The notes under the pieces are model-generated. The model saw nothing but the letters and a program-made list of their open reading frames with translations, was not told the origin of the DNA and made no database searches. Positions 30,508 to 42,835 of a stretch of DNA of 44,689 nt are shown here, one piece after another. Position 1 is the first letter of the stretch. Each line of letters starts with the position of its first letter. Source of the stretch: Calocera cornea HHB12733. Lineage: Eukaryota; Basidiomycota; Dacrymycetes; Dacrymycetales; Dacrymycetaceae. Both the position numbers and the translations under genes were made by a program. The stretch is from assembly GCA_001632435.1 (NCBI GenBank), contig KV424117.1:1-44689 (forward strand), in the 5' to 3' direction.

Positions 30508-30810
30508 CCTGTAAGATATCCCAGCTCTAAGCTGATGGGAGAATAGGACGACGAGAGGGAGAAGAAAAAGGCGTGAACGGACGAGTCGTTTTGAAGTGCG
30601 GTTGCGCCCTGTAACTTTACGGGAAGTGCCGCCCGCACGGTGTTGGGCGTCACAGAATCACGCCCACTTCGCGCTCAGCCACCGAAGCGGAGACAGAATT
30701 TTGGGCGGATGGGCGCTCGGGTCCCTGGACAAGTGTCGGCAGACGACTTTGACCTTGGAGTCCTTGCTTCCTTCAGCTTGTCATTTTACTTCTATACCCT
30801 TACTGGCAAG

Positions 30811-32328
<1,518 letters not shown>

Positions 32329-33357
32329 CCCTGCTGTCCCGCGCCGTTTCTTTGTACCCTCACTTTGGTCCAATATGGTATCGCTCCGTGGTTACCAGGT
32401 GCAGGTGCAGCTAGGAGCGCAGCTTCCGTTTGTCCCTCAACATCGGTCCAGCTTTTGTCCAGCTTTCATGCTCGAGCGCTTAGGGCCGAAAGAACCTCGT
32501 CGCGCAGCGGCGGTCCCGAGCAGCGCCTCCGGTGCTCTGCTGTGCTGGGCGTATCCCAGGCGGGCGATTACGTCTCCCTTCTCCCTCCCCATTCCTCTCC
32601 CCACTGAAGCATGATGATACTCGTCTCGCCGCACTGTACTGTATGCTCACACGGTATGATCCAATGCAGGGACACAAATGGGGTGGTACGTCACGACGAG
32701 AGTACGTACTTGTGGTATAGTATAGTAGTATGGTAGTGCGCGCGCACCGTCCGACTCCCCGGCATGTGACGGTTCCAGCTTCAGCGCGGGTCGGGTACGG
32801 TATGGGCACCGCCCTGACGCACATGCCTCCCCTTCGCCCGCTGTCCGCCGGGGACACGGGCCCACAGGGGATAGGGTTCACTCCTCCGAGACGAGCCGTT
32901 ACGGCCGGATGTTCCAGACTCAGACTGATTACTGGACTGTATAATTAATCCGTGAGTGTGAGTGTGAGTGTGAGTGTGAGTGTGCGGGCGCGCCGGCCCC
33001 CACTTGTGGTTACTCTGGCACCCCCGCAAGCAACCGCCCGGCCGACCCGCTTAGGCCCCTCGCGCGGCGCGGCGTTGATCAGACGGCGGGTGTGCCCGCT
33101 GCCGCTCATCGCGCATCATCACACCCGATCGCTCGACATCTTCCGCCCTCTCCCTTCCTCGTCCCTTGCTCATCCACCCCCACCACCCTCCTCCCTTCCT
33201 TCCTCCCTTCCTTCGCTCGGCACAATCGGAAGACGCGCCATCCTCACCACCTCGTGACTCTCGCAGCCCGTATACTGTACATCTCGCGCATAACCTTCCT
33301 TCCTCCCACCACCACCACCACCACCACCACCATCCCCCCCCCTCCCCTGCACCCACA
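32329..33357. other. Intergenic with simple repeats
   Basis: Between KRR1 and the EAF gene. It contains five tandem GTGAGT hexamers at 32952-32984. A (CCA)n tract of about nine units at 33306-33332 lies just before the EAF start, in its presumed leader. No gene is supportable. Confidence 0.6.
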
Positions 33358-35062
33358 ATGGCCACCACCCTCTCCCCGCTCTACCTCCCCACAACCGGCA
33401 CCCACCACGTCACCCTCGGCTCCTCCCTAAAGCGCAAGTTCTCCTCCCTCTCCTCCCCCGCCGCCGAGAACCCCCGCGCTCCCCGCAGGCAGAGGCGGCA
33501 GGAGCAGGGCGCAGAGTTTCATGCCGTTCAGTGTGAGCCTCGTTCTCTTTCACTGAGCTGGGGGGCGATGGACTGATGGGCTGGGGCTAGTTGGCAGACA
33601 GCCGGAGAGCGTGGATCCCAGCAGGGGCACTACGTTTGAGCTGTCCGATCAGCTCGCGGACGGCAGCACAAAAGTACAGGCGGAGCGGCAGAGCGCCTCG
33701 GTAAGCGAGAGCTTGCACCGCTCTCCTGAGTGTATGCTAATCTCTGCACCTTAGGGCGAGAGGTTCCTCTTCACAGGCACACAGCAGCCCTCAAAGGCAC
33801 GCGACTGCCTGCTCGTGTACGACCCGGCCACGCGCACCTTCACCCTCGAGCTGCTCACATCCTCCACGACGCTCACGTACGACCGCTCGGCCACCAACGC
33901 CCTCAAGCGCCAGGCGGGGCTCGAGGTCTCCACGACCCCCTCCGGGTCAGGCTCGGGCTCGGGCCCCCAGAGCATCGTCCCTCCGGGGGACGAGCCGACG
34001 CCGCTCAGCCTTGGGGAGGCGGCGTACGAGGATGTGGACGCGGAAGGCGACCCGGACGAGGAGCTGCGGCTGGACGAGAGCCCCGTGAACCGCGACACGA
34101 ACACGAGCGACGAGACGTACGTCAACGCCGATGCGGACCCGGAGCTGGACGACCCGCCCGCGCCCGCGCCCGCACCCGCTCTCGCTCAACGGCGCCCTCA
34201 GCCGGCATACCGCCAGCACGGGTATCAGCCGCAGACGCAGCCTGCGCCCCGCGGGCTGGCGTACGAGGAGATCGACCTCGACCTTGGTGCTGCTGCTGGC
34301 GGCGGGGGGTATGTGTCGGAGGACAGCGACTTGCTGGCGGAGGGCGATGGGGAGGCGGACGCCGACGCGGATGGGGTGACGGATGCCGATGCCGAGGGCG
34401 TCACTGACGCTGATGCCGATGCGGACGAGGATATGGAAGAGGTACTGCCTGAGCAAGACGCGGACGAGGAGCTGGAGGACTTCCTCCTTGCGGACCTTAC
34501 GAGCGCCGCCCAAGACGAGCAGGAGCAGGAGGACGAGCCAGAACAGGAGCAGGAACCCGAGCCCCGCTCGCGCCGCCGCCGCTCGTCCACCGCCACCGCC
34601 ACCGCCCACCCGCCCACCTCCCGGCCGCAACCGCCCGCGCTCCGCCCGCTCGCCCTCCCCACCGCGAGACGGATGAGCCTGCGCAGCGCGACCACCCAAG
34701 CGATCCACGATGTGCACTCCGCGTCTACGCTCCCTGTCCTCGGGCAGCTGAACGGCACGGCCGCGGAGAAGAAGTGGGACGACGACTCGGACTCGGACTC
34801 GGAGGATGACGACGATGAGGAGGACGACCCCGAGGCGGACGGCTCCTTCGCCGCTGGCTCTGTGGCCGGGGCGCCTCCTGGGGAAGGGGAGGAGGGGGAG
34901 GACTCGGACTTTGATTTCCTCGCTGCGGACATGCAGGCGGACGACGTGGATGCGGCTGGGGAGGAGGAGGAGGAGGGAGCGCAGGAGGAGAGCCCGCTGG
35001 CGAAGCAGAGCAGGGGCCGGACGGCGCGGCAGCTGGATATCTGGGACGAGGAGGATGAGTAG
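33358..35062 (+). CDS. EAF-family RNA polymerase II elongation factor
   Basis: Three exons (33358-33532, 33591-33700, 33755-35062) join in phase to 530 residues. The N-terminal 140 residues fit the EAF domain: YLPTTGTHHVTLGSSLK, FHAVQFGRQPESVDPSRG, GERFLFTGTQQPSKARDCLL and TFTLELLTSSTTLTYDR. The remaining 390 residues are strongly acidic and low-complexity, with long Asp/Glu runs and Ala-Asp repeats, and end QLDIWDEEDE. An acidic tail fits the transactivation region known in ELL-associated factors. The partner would be an ELL-like protein, not in this window. Confidence 0.8.
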
Positions 35063-35629
35063 CGCGCACTCTGTTTGAACATGTGCGTCAGTTGGCTGGC
35101 ACGGGATGGGATGGGACGGGAAGGGAAGGCTGGCGGTCGGCCCGGTCCAAAAGCTCACGACGATGTACTTATTGGGTAGTTACTTTCTTGATGTGTACGT
35201 TAGAGCGCGAAAAGCGCGGGACTGTACGATGCTTATCAGTCACTGTTAGAGCAGGCGTGTCTATCCATCCATTATTCTGCTCTCACAGCGCTTCTCCCTC
35301 GCCTCACCTGTGCAGGCCTGCTTGGGACGCCTCAGTACCAGGAAGTGGGCCGATCTCCACGATGCTCAAGATCCAATATTAGGCTATTATTCCAGATTCT
35401 AGTGGTTACCCCAGATGCAAGAGTCTACCAAGCGCGTCTACTATAGTTGATACACGAGCGTTCTATCGCGCAGCCCCCACTCTCCTAATCTCCCGAACCA
35501 AGATCACACTAAACCATCTCCGCCAACCAACGATCAACGAACAACGATCAACGATCAATGAACAACGAACCCACCCCACCCCTCTCAAAGCTAATCCAAA
35601 TCCAAATCAGCCCCCCCCTCCGGGGTTGA
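35063..35629. other. Intergenic between convergent 3' ends
   Basis: Includes a degenerate repeat of AACGATCAA/CAACGAAC near 35525-35570. No gene seen. Confidence 0.55.
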
Positions 35630-37552
35630 TTACTCCCACATATCCCGGCCCCCGACGCCCATAGCCTTCCACATGCCCTCGGCGCTCAGGTCCTCCTCGC
35701 ACTCCACGAGCTCCACCCGCCCCTCCCCATCCAGCACCACGGCCTCCTGCACGCCGACGGTGAGCTTGATGGCCGGCCTGCCGGGGGAGTATTCCTCCAG
35801 CTTCTGCTCCAGCGTCAGGTTCATGTTCAGGTTCGGGTGCTTCTCTTCTGAGCCTGAGCGTGGACCACTGGCAAGGGCGTTGGCAAGAGCGTTGGCCGTG
35901 GAGTGGGAGTGGGAATGGGAGTGGGAGATGAGCAGGAGGATGTTCCGCGCAGCCAGCTCGGCTTGGTAGTACGCCGTGTGCCCGGCCTTGATTGCGCCGA
36001 AGGCGTCCGCGCAGTCGCCGATGGCGAACAGGTGTGGGTAGGGGGTGTGCCGCGGTGGGGGCAGGCGGAGCGGGGGCCGTTCTCCCTGTCTTGCAGAGTC
36101 GAGATGGCCGGGTGTTGGAGTGGGTGTGGGGGTGGACGGCGAACCGGAGCCGGAGTTGAGCGAAGGCAGGTCATACGGGCACACCTGCATCGTGCGCAGG
36201 ACGGTGACGTGGCCCGTGAGCGGGTTGAGCGAGGAGGCCGCGAATGAGTCGGCGAGGATGGCCGTGTTGGGCGACTGGCCTGTGCAGAGCATCTGCATAC
36301 GAGGGCAACGTAGGTTCGGATTAGCATATGCTTGAGTTGACTGGACTGGGACGGTGGGGCGGGGGAAGGAAGTGGGTGCACACGTACCAAGTAGTCGCAG
36401 TCGATCACGCGCCCCTTGAGCGTGTGCACCTTCCCCTCCCGTACGTGCTCGTCGACCAGCCGGTCACCCAGGATCAGCTGCACGCCCAGCGCTTCCAGGC
36501 GGGCGCGGATGAGCGGGTGCATACGCTCGTCGAAGCGCGGGAGGAGGCGAGGACGGGAGTGCAGCAGCGTCACGGATGTCGAGGGGTAGTGGTCCTTGAT
36601 GTCCGAGGCGTATTCTACCCCATATTGTCAGCCACACTGAGGTCAGGCGAGGAGAGGATGGAGGATGGATCGGAGGACGGGACTCACGGATCCCCAGTGC
36701 GCCCCCGCCCACGACGACGACGCGGCTCGCGCGGCGGATCCGCGCGCCCTGGTCGATCATCCACGCGACGCCGCCGAGCTTGTACAGCGCGTCGGGGGGC
36801 ATGAGCAACGGCGGCGGCATGGTGCTGCCCAGCGCGTAGACGAGGTACTCGTACGGCACCTCCTTTGCGGGCAGGCCGTGCTCGGGGAACGGGCGGGAGA
36901 GGGTCGCGTGCGCGGGGTGCAGGGCGAGGACGGAGGCGTGCAGGATGCGGTGCGGGCCCGTGGGCGGCGGGTGCGAGGGCGGCGGGAAGTGGATGTCGGA
37001 CGCCGGGTAGTAGTCGTCCCCCTCTGGGTAGGCTTTGGGCGCGGGCTTGGGCGCGGGCTTGGCTTTGGCTTGGGAGGAGGGGGAGGCGGGCGGGTTGAGC
37101 TCCGCGTACGGGATGAACGCCTTGTGCTCGTGGCCCTGGACGACGGTGTATCGCGGCTACGTATACAGCATGCGCCGTCAGCACCTGTGCTGCAAGCAAC
37201 GGGATGGGCGCACAAAGACGTAGAGGTGGTTGAAGTGTCTGGGAGAAACGCTCATCAGTCTGGCACTGCGGATCTGGTCACCGATGGGCGGCGGCCAGCT
37301 GGGGAAGGGAAGGGCGCTCACGACTGCTTCTCGACCAGGAGGACTCTCCAGCCGTCTGGCAGGCCTTCCGCGAGGACGCGCGCTGCTCTCGCACCTGTTG
37401 ATGAGACGCATCAGCCATCGGCGGCGCTGCCTTATATAGACTGGAATGAAGGACGGACCGCCGTAGGAGCCGCCGAGGACGAGCACGTTCTTCCACTTTG
37501 AGGGCGGGGCCGGCTTGGGCGGGGCGCGCCGGGCGCTGCGCGGGGTGGGCAT
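35630..37552 (-). CDS. AIF/FSP1-like NAD(P)H-dependent flavoprotein oxidoreductase
   Basis: About six or seven exons read on the minus strand from MPTPRSARRAPPKP (37552). FAD-binding Rossmann motif: NVLVLGGSYGGARAARVL, with the acidic strand end LLVEKQSHFNHLYVFPRY. NAD(P)-binding Rossmann motif: RVVVVGGGALGIQYASDI, after YLVYALGSTMPPP. The C-terminal FAD motif is LFAIGDCADAFGAIKAGHTA. The CxxC disulfide of lipoamide-type enzymes is absent, which places it in the AIF/AMID/FSP1 group of one- or two-electron NAD(P)H oxidases and quinone reductases. No mitochondrial or membrane signal is obvious; the N-terminus is basic and proline-rich. An insertion with Ser/His repeats sits near the C-terminal FAD motif. 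The longer upstream frame to 37717 lacks support. Confidence 0.82.
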
Positions 37553-39074
37553 CGCCGGGAGGGAGGGGGAGGGGGGAGGGAGGACGGGGAGGTGACGGGG
37601 ATGGGGAGCGGTCGGGGAGGTGTATGCGCTTTTGAGGGTGGCAGGAGCGCCCACACCGGGGGCGACCCGGCCGAAGTCAGGCCCGACCACCGCGCACCGA
37701 GCGTGACGGCGTGTCACTACTCACTGGGCCGAGAGTCACGTCACTACTGCCTGACCAGCCCCCCACCCCACTCACCGCGTTTCAGCAGCATATTTCCTAG
37801 GCTAGGACAGGCAGGGAAAGGTATAAAATCGGATTCGAAGCAATATTTTGGATCCGCTCAGCCAATCACAGGTCCGCATTCAAGCTTCTTAAGCGGAAAA
37901 GTCAGGACAGATAGCCTGGATTCACCTTTACTGCCCTAGGAAATATGTGCGTGAAACGCGGTGACTCCCACCCCTGCCAACCAGCCGCGTTCCACACGCA
38001 AATCGCAGCCTGAACCCAGCCATCCACACCGTAGTACATCCCCGCCCGTCGTTACCCCCCTGCTGAGCGCCATCGATCAGCATTCAGCGCTGCCCTCGCG
38101 GGGGCTTGCCATGCTGATCCTCTCCGATAGACAGGCACACCCAGCCGCAGGGTCCCTCCAAGTCTGAACCCAACAGCCGAAAAAGCCCACACCGAGTTGG
38201 TGCGTGACAACGCTGGAACACGGTGACAGTACAGTACAGTACTGCACTGTACATGTCAGATCAATATCGCCCCCCCTTTCTCTCGGCCTCCGCGCCCGCG
38301 CCCTCCTTGTCCCGGCCACTCTTTCACGCTTACGGCACCCGGGATATGTTACTTCCAATCCTTCTTCTCCTTCTCCTCCCGCTTCCTCGTCCCACACAGA
38401 AGAAGAAAGGGAAGGCGCACGGGTGCCGTTCGCGCCTGACGTAATAACCATACAGTGCCGTCACGGTGTTACGGTGTTACGGTGGTACGGTGCCGTACTG
38501 TGACCCCTTAGCCCCGGTCGTTACACACTTAGCAGTTAGGCTCGCGGATCCCCATTTGTCGCTTGGCCTGCGGGAAGCGTGCCGGTACTCAATTGCTTCG
38601 CGCCGGTCGGAGTGTTGTGCAATGGGCAGAGGGGGGGAGACAGCTGCTGTGCCGTGCAGTCTGAAGCCATCTTCAGGCGGGCAGCGGGCAGGCTCCGCCC
38701 GATCGATGGGCGGGGTGCCAATCGCGGCAGCGTTGATGCTGATTGGGTTGCGCAACAAGAGAGAACAAGGGGGTGCGGTTGGTTACGGGAGTGTTATGCG
38801 GAGACCTGCATGGCATATGCTCGAGGGCGGCCAGTTCGTCCCCGCCATCCATGGCAGCCAGCTGCGGAACTGCGAGAGGACACGGCAGAGGGTTCTCGGA
38901 TGCAGTCATCATACACATTCCAAGGCCGGAGATGCTCCCTTCCCCGCACCTATCCACAACAATCGACGCGAAGCCAGCTACCCCCGGTAAGGCCGCTGCT
39001 ACCCCGGGTACAGTGCGTTCCCACGGTCTCCCTTCCCCGCCCGTAGCCGCACAACACCGTCCTTCTACGCAGAA
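37553..39074. other. Intergenic, 1.5 kb, with small repeats
   Basis: This lies upstream of the flavoprotein and downstream of the phosducin-like gene. It holds an imperfect inverted repeat around 38225-38257 (GTACAGTAC ... GCACTGTAC) and short tandem TACGGTGT units near 38461-38485. Open frames up to 174 codons have no protein-like features. Confidence 0.5.
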
Positions 39075-39904
39075 CTACGCATACGGGTCCTCGTCCTCGT
39101 CCTCGTCCCGTGACGATGTGCCGTTCCGGATGCCTGACCGCCTGCCCCGCTCCCTCTGGGGCTGGTCGAATCCCGTTCGGAGGGGCTTGGCCGGTGCATC
39201 TGTGATGACGCCTGGGTGCATGTCAGCTTGGCTCGGGTGCAGGCGGAGCAGGAAAGATGCGAGAGGGAGATCGACACAACGCAACGCACCGCTCTGCTTC
39301 AGCCTGAGCTCCAGCACGCTCGTCGCGAACTCGTCGCCATTCCCGAGCTCCTCGAACCCGACCAGCCGGTCCTTCGTCACGCCCTCCACGAAGCACACGA
39401 CGCACGGCAGGACCTGGATGCGCAGCTTGTCGACCAGGAACGGCACGTTCTCGACCAGGACGCGCAGGAAGCGCGTGTGGAAGTACTTTGGCGCCAGGGA
39501 GGACAGATGCTGGTCCATGATCTTGCACCGCCGGAAGTCTTTGTGGTAGAAGTGGATGACCACCCGGGGCTCTTTCCTGTCCCGAGCGCCGGGGTCAGCG
39601 CGGCCGGCCCCTCGTAGTAGCCAGTAGGGAGGAAGCAGGCTCACGCGCTCGTGTGTATCACCTCCTTCTCCTCCGTCAGCTCCATATACCGCCCGTACTG
39701 GCTCGCCCGCATCGCCCGCGCGCGCTCCATCTCCCGCTTGAGCTCCTCGAGCCGCTGCTCCCGCAGGCCCGCGGCGTCAAACGCAGAATCGTCATTCTCG
39801 AGCGCTTCGAACAGCGCGTCCGTGTCGTCCTCCTCGTCCTCGTGATCCGGAGGGGCGCGGTCGGCGATGTGGGAGCGGGATGGCTCGGCGTGGAGGGTGG
39901 CCAT
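39075..39904 (-). CDS. Phosducin-like thioredoxin-fold protein (PLP1/TXNDC9)
   Basis: The first exon (from 39904) encodes MATLHAEPSRSHIADRAPP and a charged helix (REQRLEELKREMERARAM). It splices through GTGAGC...GGACAG to KEPRVVIHFYHKDFRRC. Then come IMDQHLSSLAPKYFHTRFL, the thioredoxin-fold core (VLPCVVCFVEGVTKDRLVGF), and an acidic C-terminus ending DEDEDEDPYA. The redox CxxC of thioredoxin is replaced, as in PLP proteins. The family works with the CCT chaperonin in folding tubulin and actin. A possible further intron in the tail (GTGCGTTG...TCACAG) would shorten the C-terminal third. Divergent from the next gene by 261 bp. Confidence 0.85.
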
Positions 39905-40165
39905 GTTTTGCGAGGAGAGAGACGCGCAAGTTGAGGACACGCGACTTTGATGCAGCGCGAAGGGGAGCGATCCCTTGCCCGCCGGACATCTCCGGAATCT
40001 GTCAGGGCGTGGCCGACCCACCGAAAAGCCGAGTGGGGATGGAGGTCATTCTCTGTCTGGATTGTGCCATCTTGGTCTGATTCGAACCACTTTGTAAGAG
40101 TGATATCAAGGGCTTATTGTCGACACGTTCTTTGATCATCTTGTCATTGTGCTTTATCCGAAATC

Positions 40166-41550
40166 ATGGCCCACAAACCGGGGATGCAAACCCACCTCAT
40201 CCACGGGGACGATTCCTATCGGCCCTCCGCCGCCGTCGCCCCCGCGATCAGCGTTAGCACCAGTGCGTCCCCTCTTCCCTCTCCGCCCGTGCATCCAATT
40301 CTGAACACTTGGGCAGCGTTCATCCACCCCACACCGAAGGAGGAGATCGTACCCGGCGCTCCGGCGGACTACAACCCGTTCGAACCGAACAGGCACATCT
40401 ACTCGCGTTACGGGCAGGGCGTGAGCACGCGGGTGGAGAAGCTGCTGGGTCCCATCTGTGTGCGTGCCGTCAAGCAACGCCATTTCACACTGCTGACAAA
40501 GAGCGCAGGGCGGACATGCAGTGACCTACGCCTCCGGTCTCGCAGCCGGCTACGCCGCGATCGTGCACTACAAGCCCAAGCGCATCGCCATCCGCGGCGG
40601 GTACCACGGGCTGCACATGGCCATCAAGGTGTACCAGGGGTCGAACCCCGCCGTCGAGGTCGTCGACATGGACGACGAGCTGAAGGCGGGCGACCTGGTG
40701 TGGATCGAGACGCCTCTGAACCCCACGGGAGAGGTGCGCAACATCCGGTACTATGCGGACCGGGCACATGCTGTCGGTGCGCCGCTCGTCGTCGACAGCA
40801 CGTTCGCCCCGCCGCCGCTGTCCAACCCGTTTGACCAGGGCGCGGACTGTGTAATGCACTCGGGGACGAAGTACTTCGGTGGGCACTCGGACCTCCTCTG
40901 CGGCGTGCTTGTCGTCAAATCGATGGAGGAGTGGCTCGAGCTGTGGTCCGACCGCACCTTCCTGGGCAGTATGATGGGCTCGCTGGAATCGTGGCTCCTC
41001 CTCCGCTCGCTGCGCACGCTCCCGATCCGCGTGGCCAAGCAGAGCAAGACGGCCACCGAGCTGGCGGCGTGGCTGCAGAAGATCGAGCAGACGCCGCAGG
41101 GGAAGGACTTTGATGGCGTCCCTGGAGGGGTCATCGAGAAGGTGTGGCACTCGAGCTTGCAGAAGGAGGCGAGCGAGCCGTGGTTCAAGGAGCAGATGAA
41201 GGGTGGGGTTGCGTGTTTTGCTATCAACGTGAGTGCTCTGACCACATTTTGTGTGCTTGTACTGAGGGTGTGGCAGCTGCGCGATCCCAAGCACGCGCAA
41301 TTGTTGCCGGATGCACTGGAGTACTTTGTGGTACGCTTGCTTTTCTTCACAAACCATCCTTTCCTCACTCGCTATTCAGAGCGCAACCAGCTTGGGCGGC
41401 GTCGAGTCCCTCATGGAGCACCGTATCATCTCGGATGCCGGTGCAGATCCCAAGCTCTGCCGGCTCAGCATAGGCCTGGAGGACCTGGCGGATCTCAAGG
41501 CGGACTTCAGGCAGGCGTTCAAGACGATTGTCAGGTCGGCGAAGCTGTGA
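40166..41550 (+). CDS. Cystathionine gamma-synthase-type PLP enzyme
   Basis: Five exons (40166-40262, 40317-40459, 40509-41228, 41277-41330, 41380-41550) join in phase to about 394 residues, the usual length. Visible family motifs: SRYGQGVSTRVEKLLG, GGHAVTYASGLAA, WIETPLNPTGE, PLVVDSTFAPP and MHSGTKYFGGHSDLL, whose lysine is the pyridoxal-phosphate Schiff-base residue. Then SLGGVESLMEHR and LCRLSIGLED (the carboxylate-binding Arg). The fold handles Cys/Met interconversion. Whether it is a gamma-synthase, gamma-lyase, beta-lyase or acylhomoserine sulfhydrylase cannot be told by eye. No targeting peptide is visible. Confidence 0.88.
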
Positions 41551-41651
41551 GGCGTGCTCAGAGGCTCGATAGACTTGGATTCGGTATAGATACAGCAGTG
41601 ATTTCTTGCAAATGGTCCAGAGGAAAGCAATCTCACGAGTCACAAGTGCCC

Positions 41652-42170
41652 TCATGCCGCATATACGTCCATGACCATTTTCATAATCCCGTCAAACACG
41701 TCTCTCTCTCGCTGAGTCAACCCCTGCCCCTCCTCGTCCTTCTTCCTCTCCAGCGCCACGCCCACAACAACAGGTCTTCGTAATCCCGCAGCGCCCTCGG
41801 CGGTCCAGATGATGGCGGCTATTTGGTTCGCGTACAGGCCGTAAAGGTCATGCAGGTGCTCGGATGGCGGAGCGCCGAAGAGCGGTGTCAGAACTGTCGC
41901 CGTTGATGGCTGCGGCATCTGCCCAGGCAATGGAGGGAGCAGCGGAACAGCTGGGGGAAGAGTGGCTTGGATCTGTTGCGGCATCAGCGTCGCGTAACAG
42001 TGGGTCATGAGGACGGGACGCACCAGGCAGCCGACCTTGTTGAGCTGCGTAACGAGCACCATCACGCGGTCCGCATATGTTTGGATGTTCAGCTCGGTGT
42101 GCACGCCATACAGCTCCTTGGCGACGGATTTGGTGGGTATCAATGGTGCGGAGAGCGGGATGGAGGACAT
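41652..42170 (-). CDS. PAC3-like proteasome assembly chaperone
   Basis: Single-exon frame of 172 residues starting MSSIPLSAPLIPTKS. The N-terminal half (KELYGVHTELNIQTYADRVM followed by VLVTQLNKVGCLVRP) fits the beta-rich pattern of proteasome assembly chaperone 3/PSMG3, which pairs with PAC4 in 20S alpha-ring assembly. A proline-rich loop follows, then GLYANQIAAIIWTAEG and a C-terminal helix (ERDVFDGIMKMVMDVYAA). The assignment rests on pattern only. Convergent with the PLP enzyme, 101 bp apart. Confidence 0.65.
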   Translation of the reverse strand: MSSIPLSAPLIPTKSVAKELYGVHTELNIQTYADRVMVLVTQLNKVGCLVRPVLMTHCYATLMPQQIQATLPPAVPLLPPLPGQMPQPSTATVLTPLFGAPPSEHLHDLYGLYANQIAAIIWTAEGAAGLRRPVVVGVALERKKDEEGQGLTQRERDVFDGIMKMVMDVYAA

Positions 42171-42734
42171 GGCGGATTGCTTGAGAGAAGGGCCCGCGTA
42201 GGGCGACGACGCGTCAGTCGCGTGCCCGTCGGCGCTGTTCCTCTTTTCCTGACTGTCGACCTCGGCACTGGCTGTTCGCTCGGGCTTCTCGCAACGGTCC
42301 CATCAACTGGACGTATATTGAATCGTTGTTTCTCGTATGTCTGGGGGGGGGGAGAGACAGGCAATCGTACTGGCATGATTGAGGAACCAGTTGGCCGAAA
42401 TGCGGCCTACAGTACTTCAGAGCGCACCAGGGTTTCCCAGCAACTCATCACGAAAACCGGCGGCCCCTGGTGTAGGGTTATAGACCCTTCCAGTTGGCTC
42501 CGTCAGGCGGACGCAGAAGGGCAAGCGGTGCCAGGGTCCAAGGACGCTGATAGCCCCTGATAAGGCCTGATAGGGGCTTAGGGGCGCGCTGTCGCCGTTC
42601 CCATGAGTCTGGCTCCGAAGTAAGCCTTCGGAACCATTGTAAGACTGTTGTAAGATAGTTTAAGCCCTGTTAAGGCTCTTTACCTTGTAATATATAAGCG
42701 TTTTGAATGGCAAGTTTCATTTTTGACAATCCCA
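42171..42734. other. Intergenic, with a hairpin
   Basis: Promoter side of the PAC3-like gene. Near 42552-42578 AGCCCCT and AGGGGCT form a 7-bp stem around GATAAGGCCTGAT. No gene is supportable before the pogo-type element. Confidence 0.5.
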
Positions 42735-42736
42735 TA
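42735..42736. repeat. TA target duplication, left of pogo/Fot1 element
   Basis: TA precedes the left TIR and TA follows the right TIR at 44595-44596, as expected for Tc1/mariner-pogo insertions. Confidence 0.8.
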
Positions 42737-42767
42737 ACGTAGAGTACCAGTTAGCGGGCCGAATCAG
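42737..42767 (+). repeat. Left TIR of pogo/Fot1 element
   Basis: 31 bp, inverted match to 44564-44594 with one mismatch. Confidence 0.92.
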
Positions 42768-42835
42768 TTCGCGGGTCACATTGTCGGACCCGCAACTTTC
42801 GCATTGCTAGAACTCGACACAATTTATGGATTATG

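Noticed and set aside
32952..33332. GTGAGT hexamers and (CCA)n tract as regulatory arrays
   Set aside because: Ordinary microsatellites in a leader/intergenic region; nothing further supports a function.
33947..35158. 403-codon minus-strand frame opposite the EAF gene
   Set aside because: Antisense of acidic GAC/GAG codons; no motifs, and the plus-strand EAF domain is clear.
38225..38485. Inverted repeat and TACGGTGT units as a small mobile element
   Set aside because: Arms are short and imperfect, with no flanking duplication; too weak to call.
38743..39549. 268-codon plus-strand frame
   Set aside because: Overlaps the thioredoxin-fold exon of the phosducin-like gene in antisense and shows no domain.
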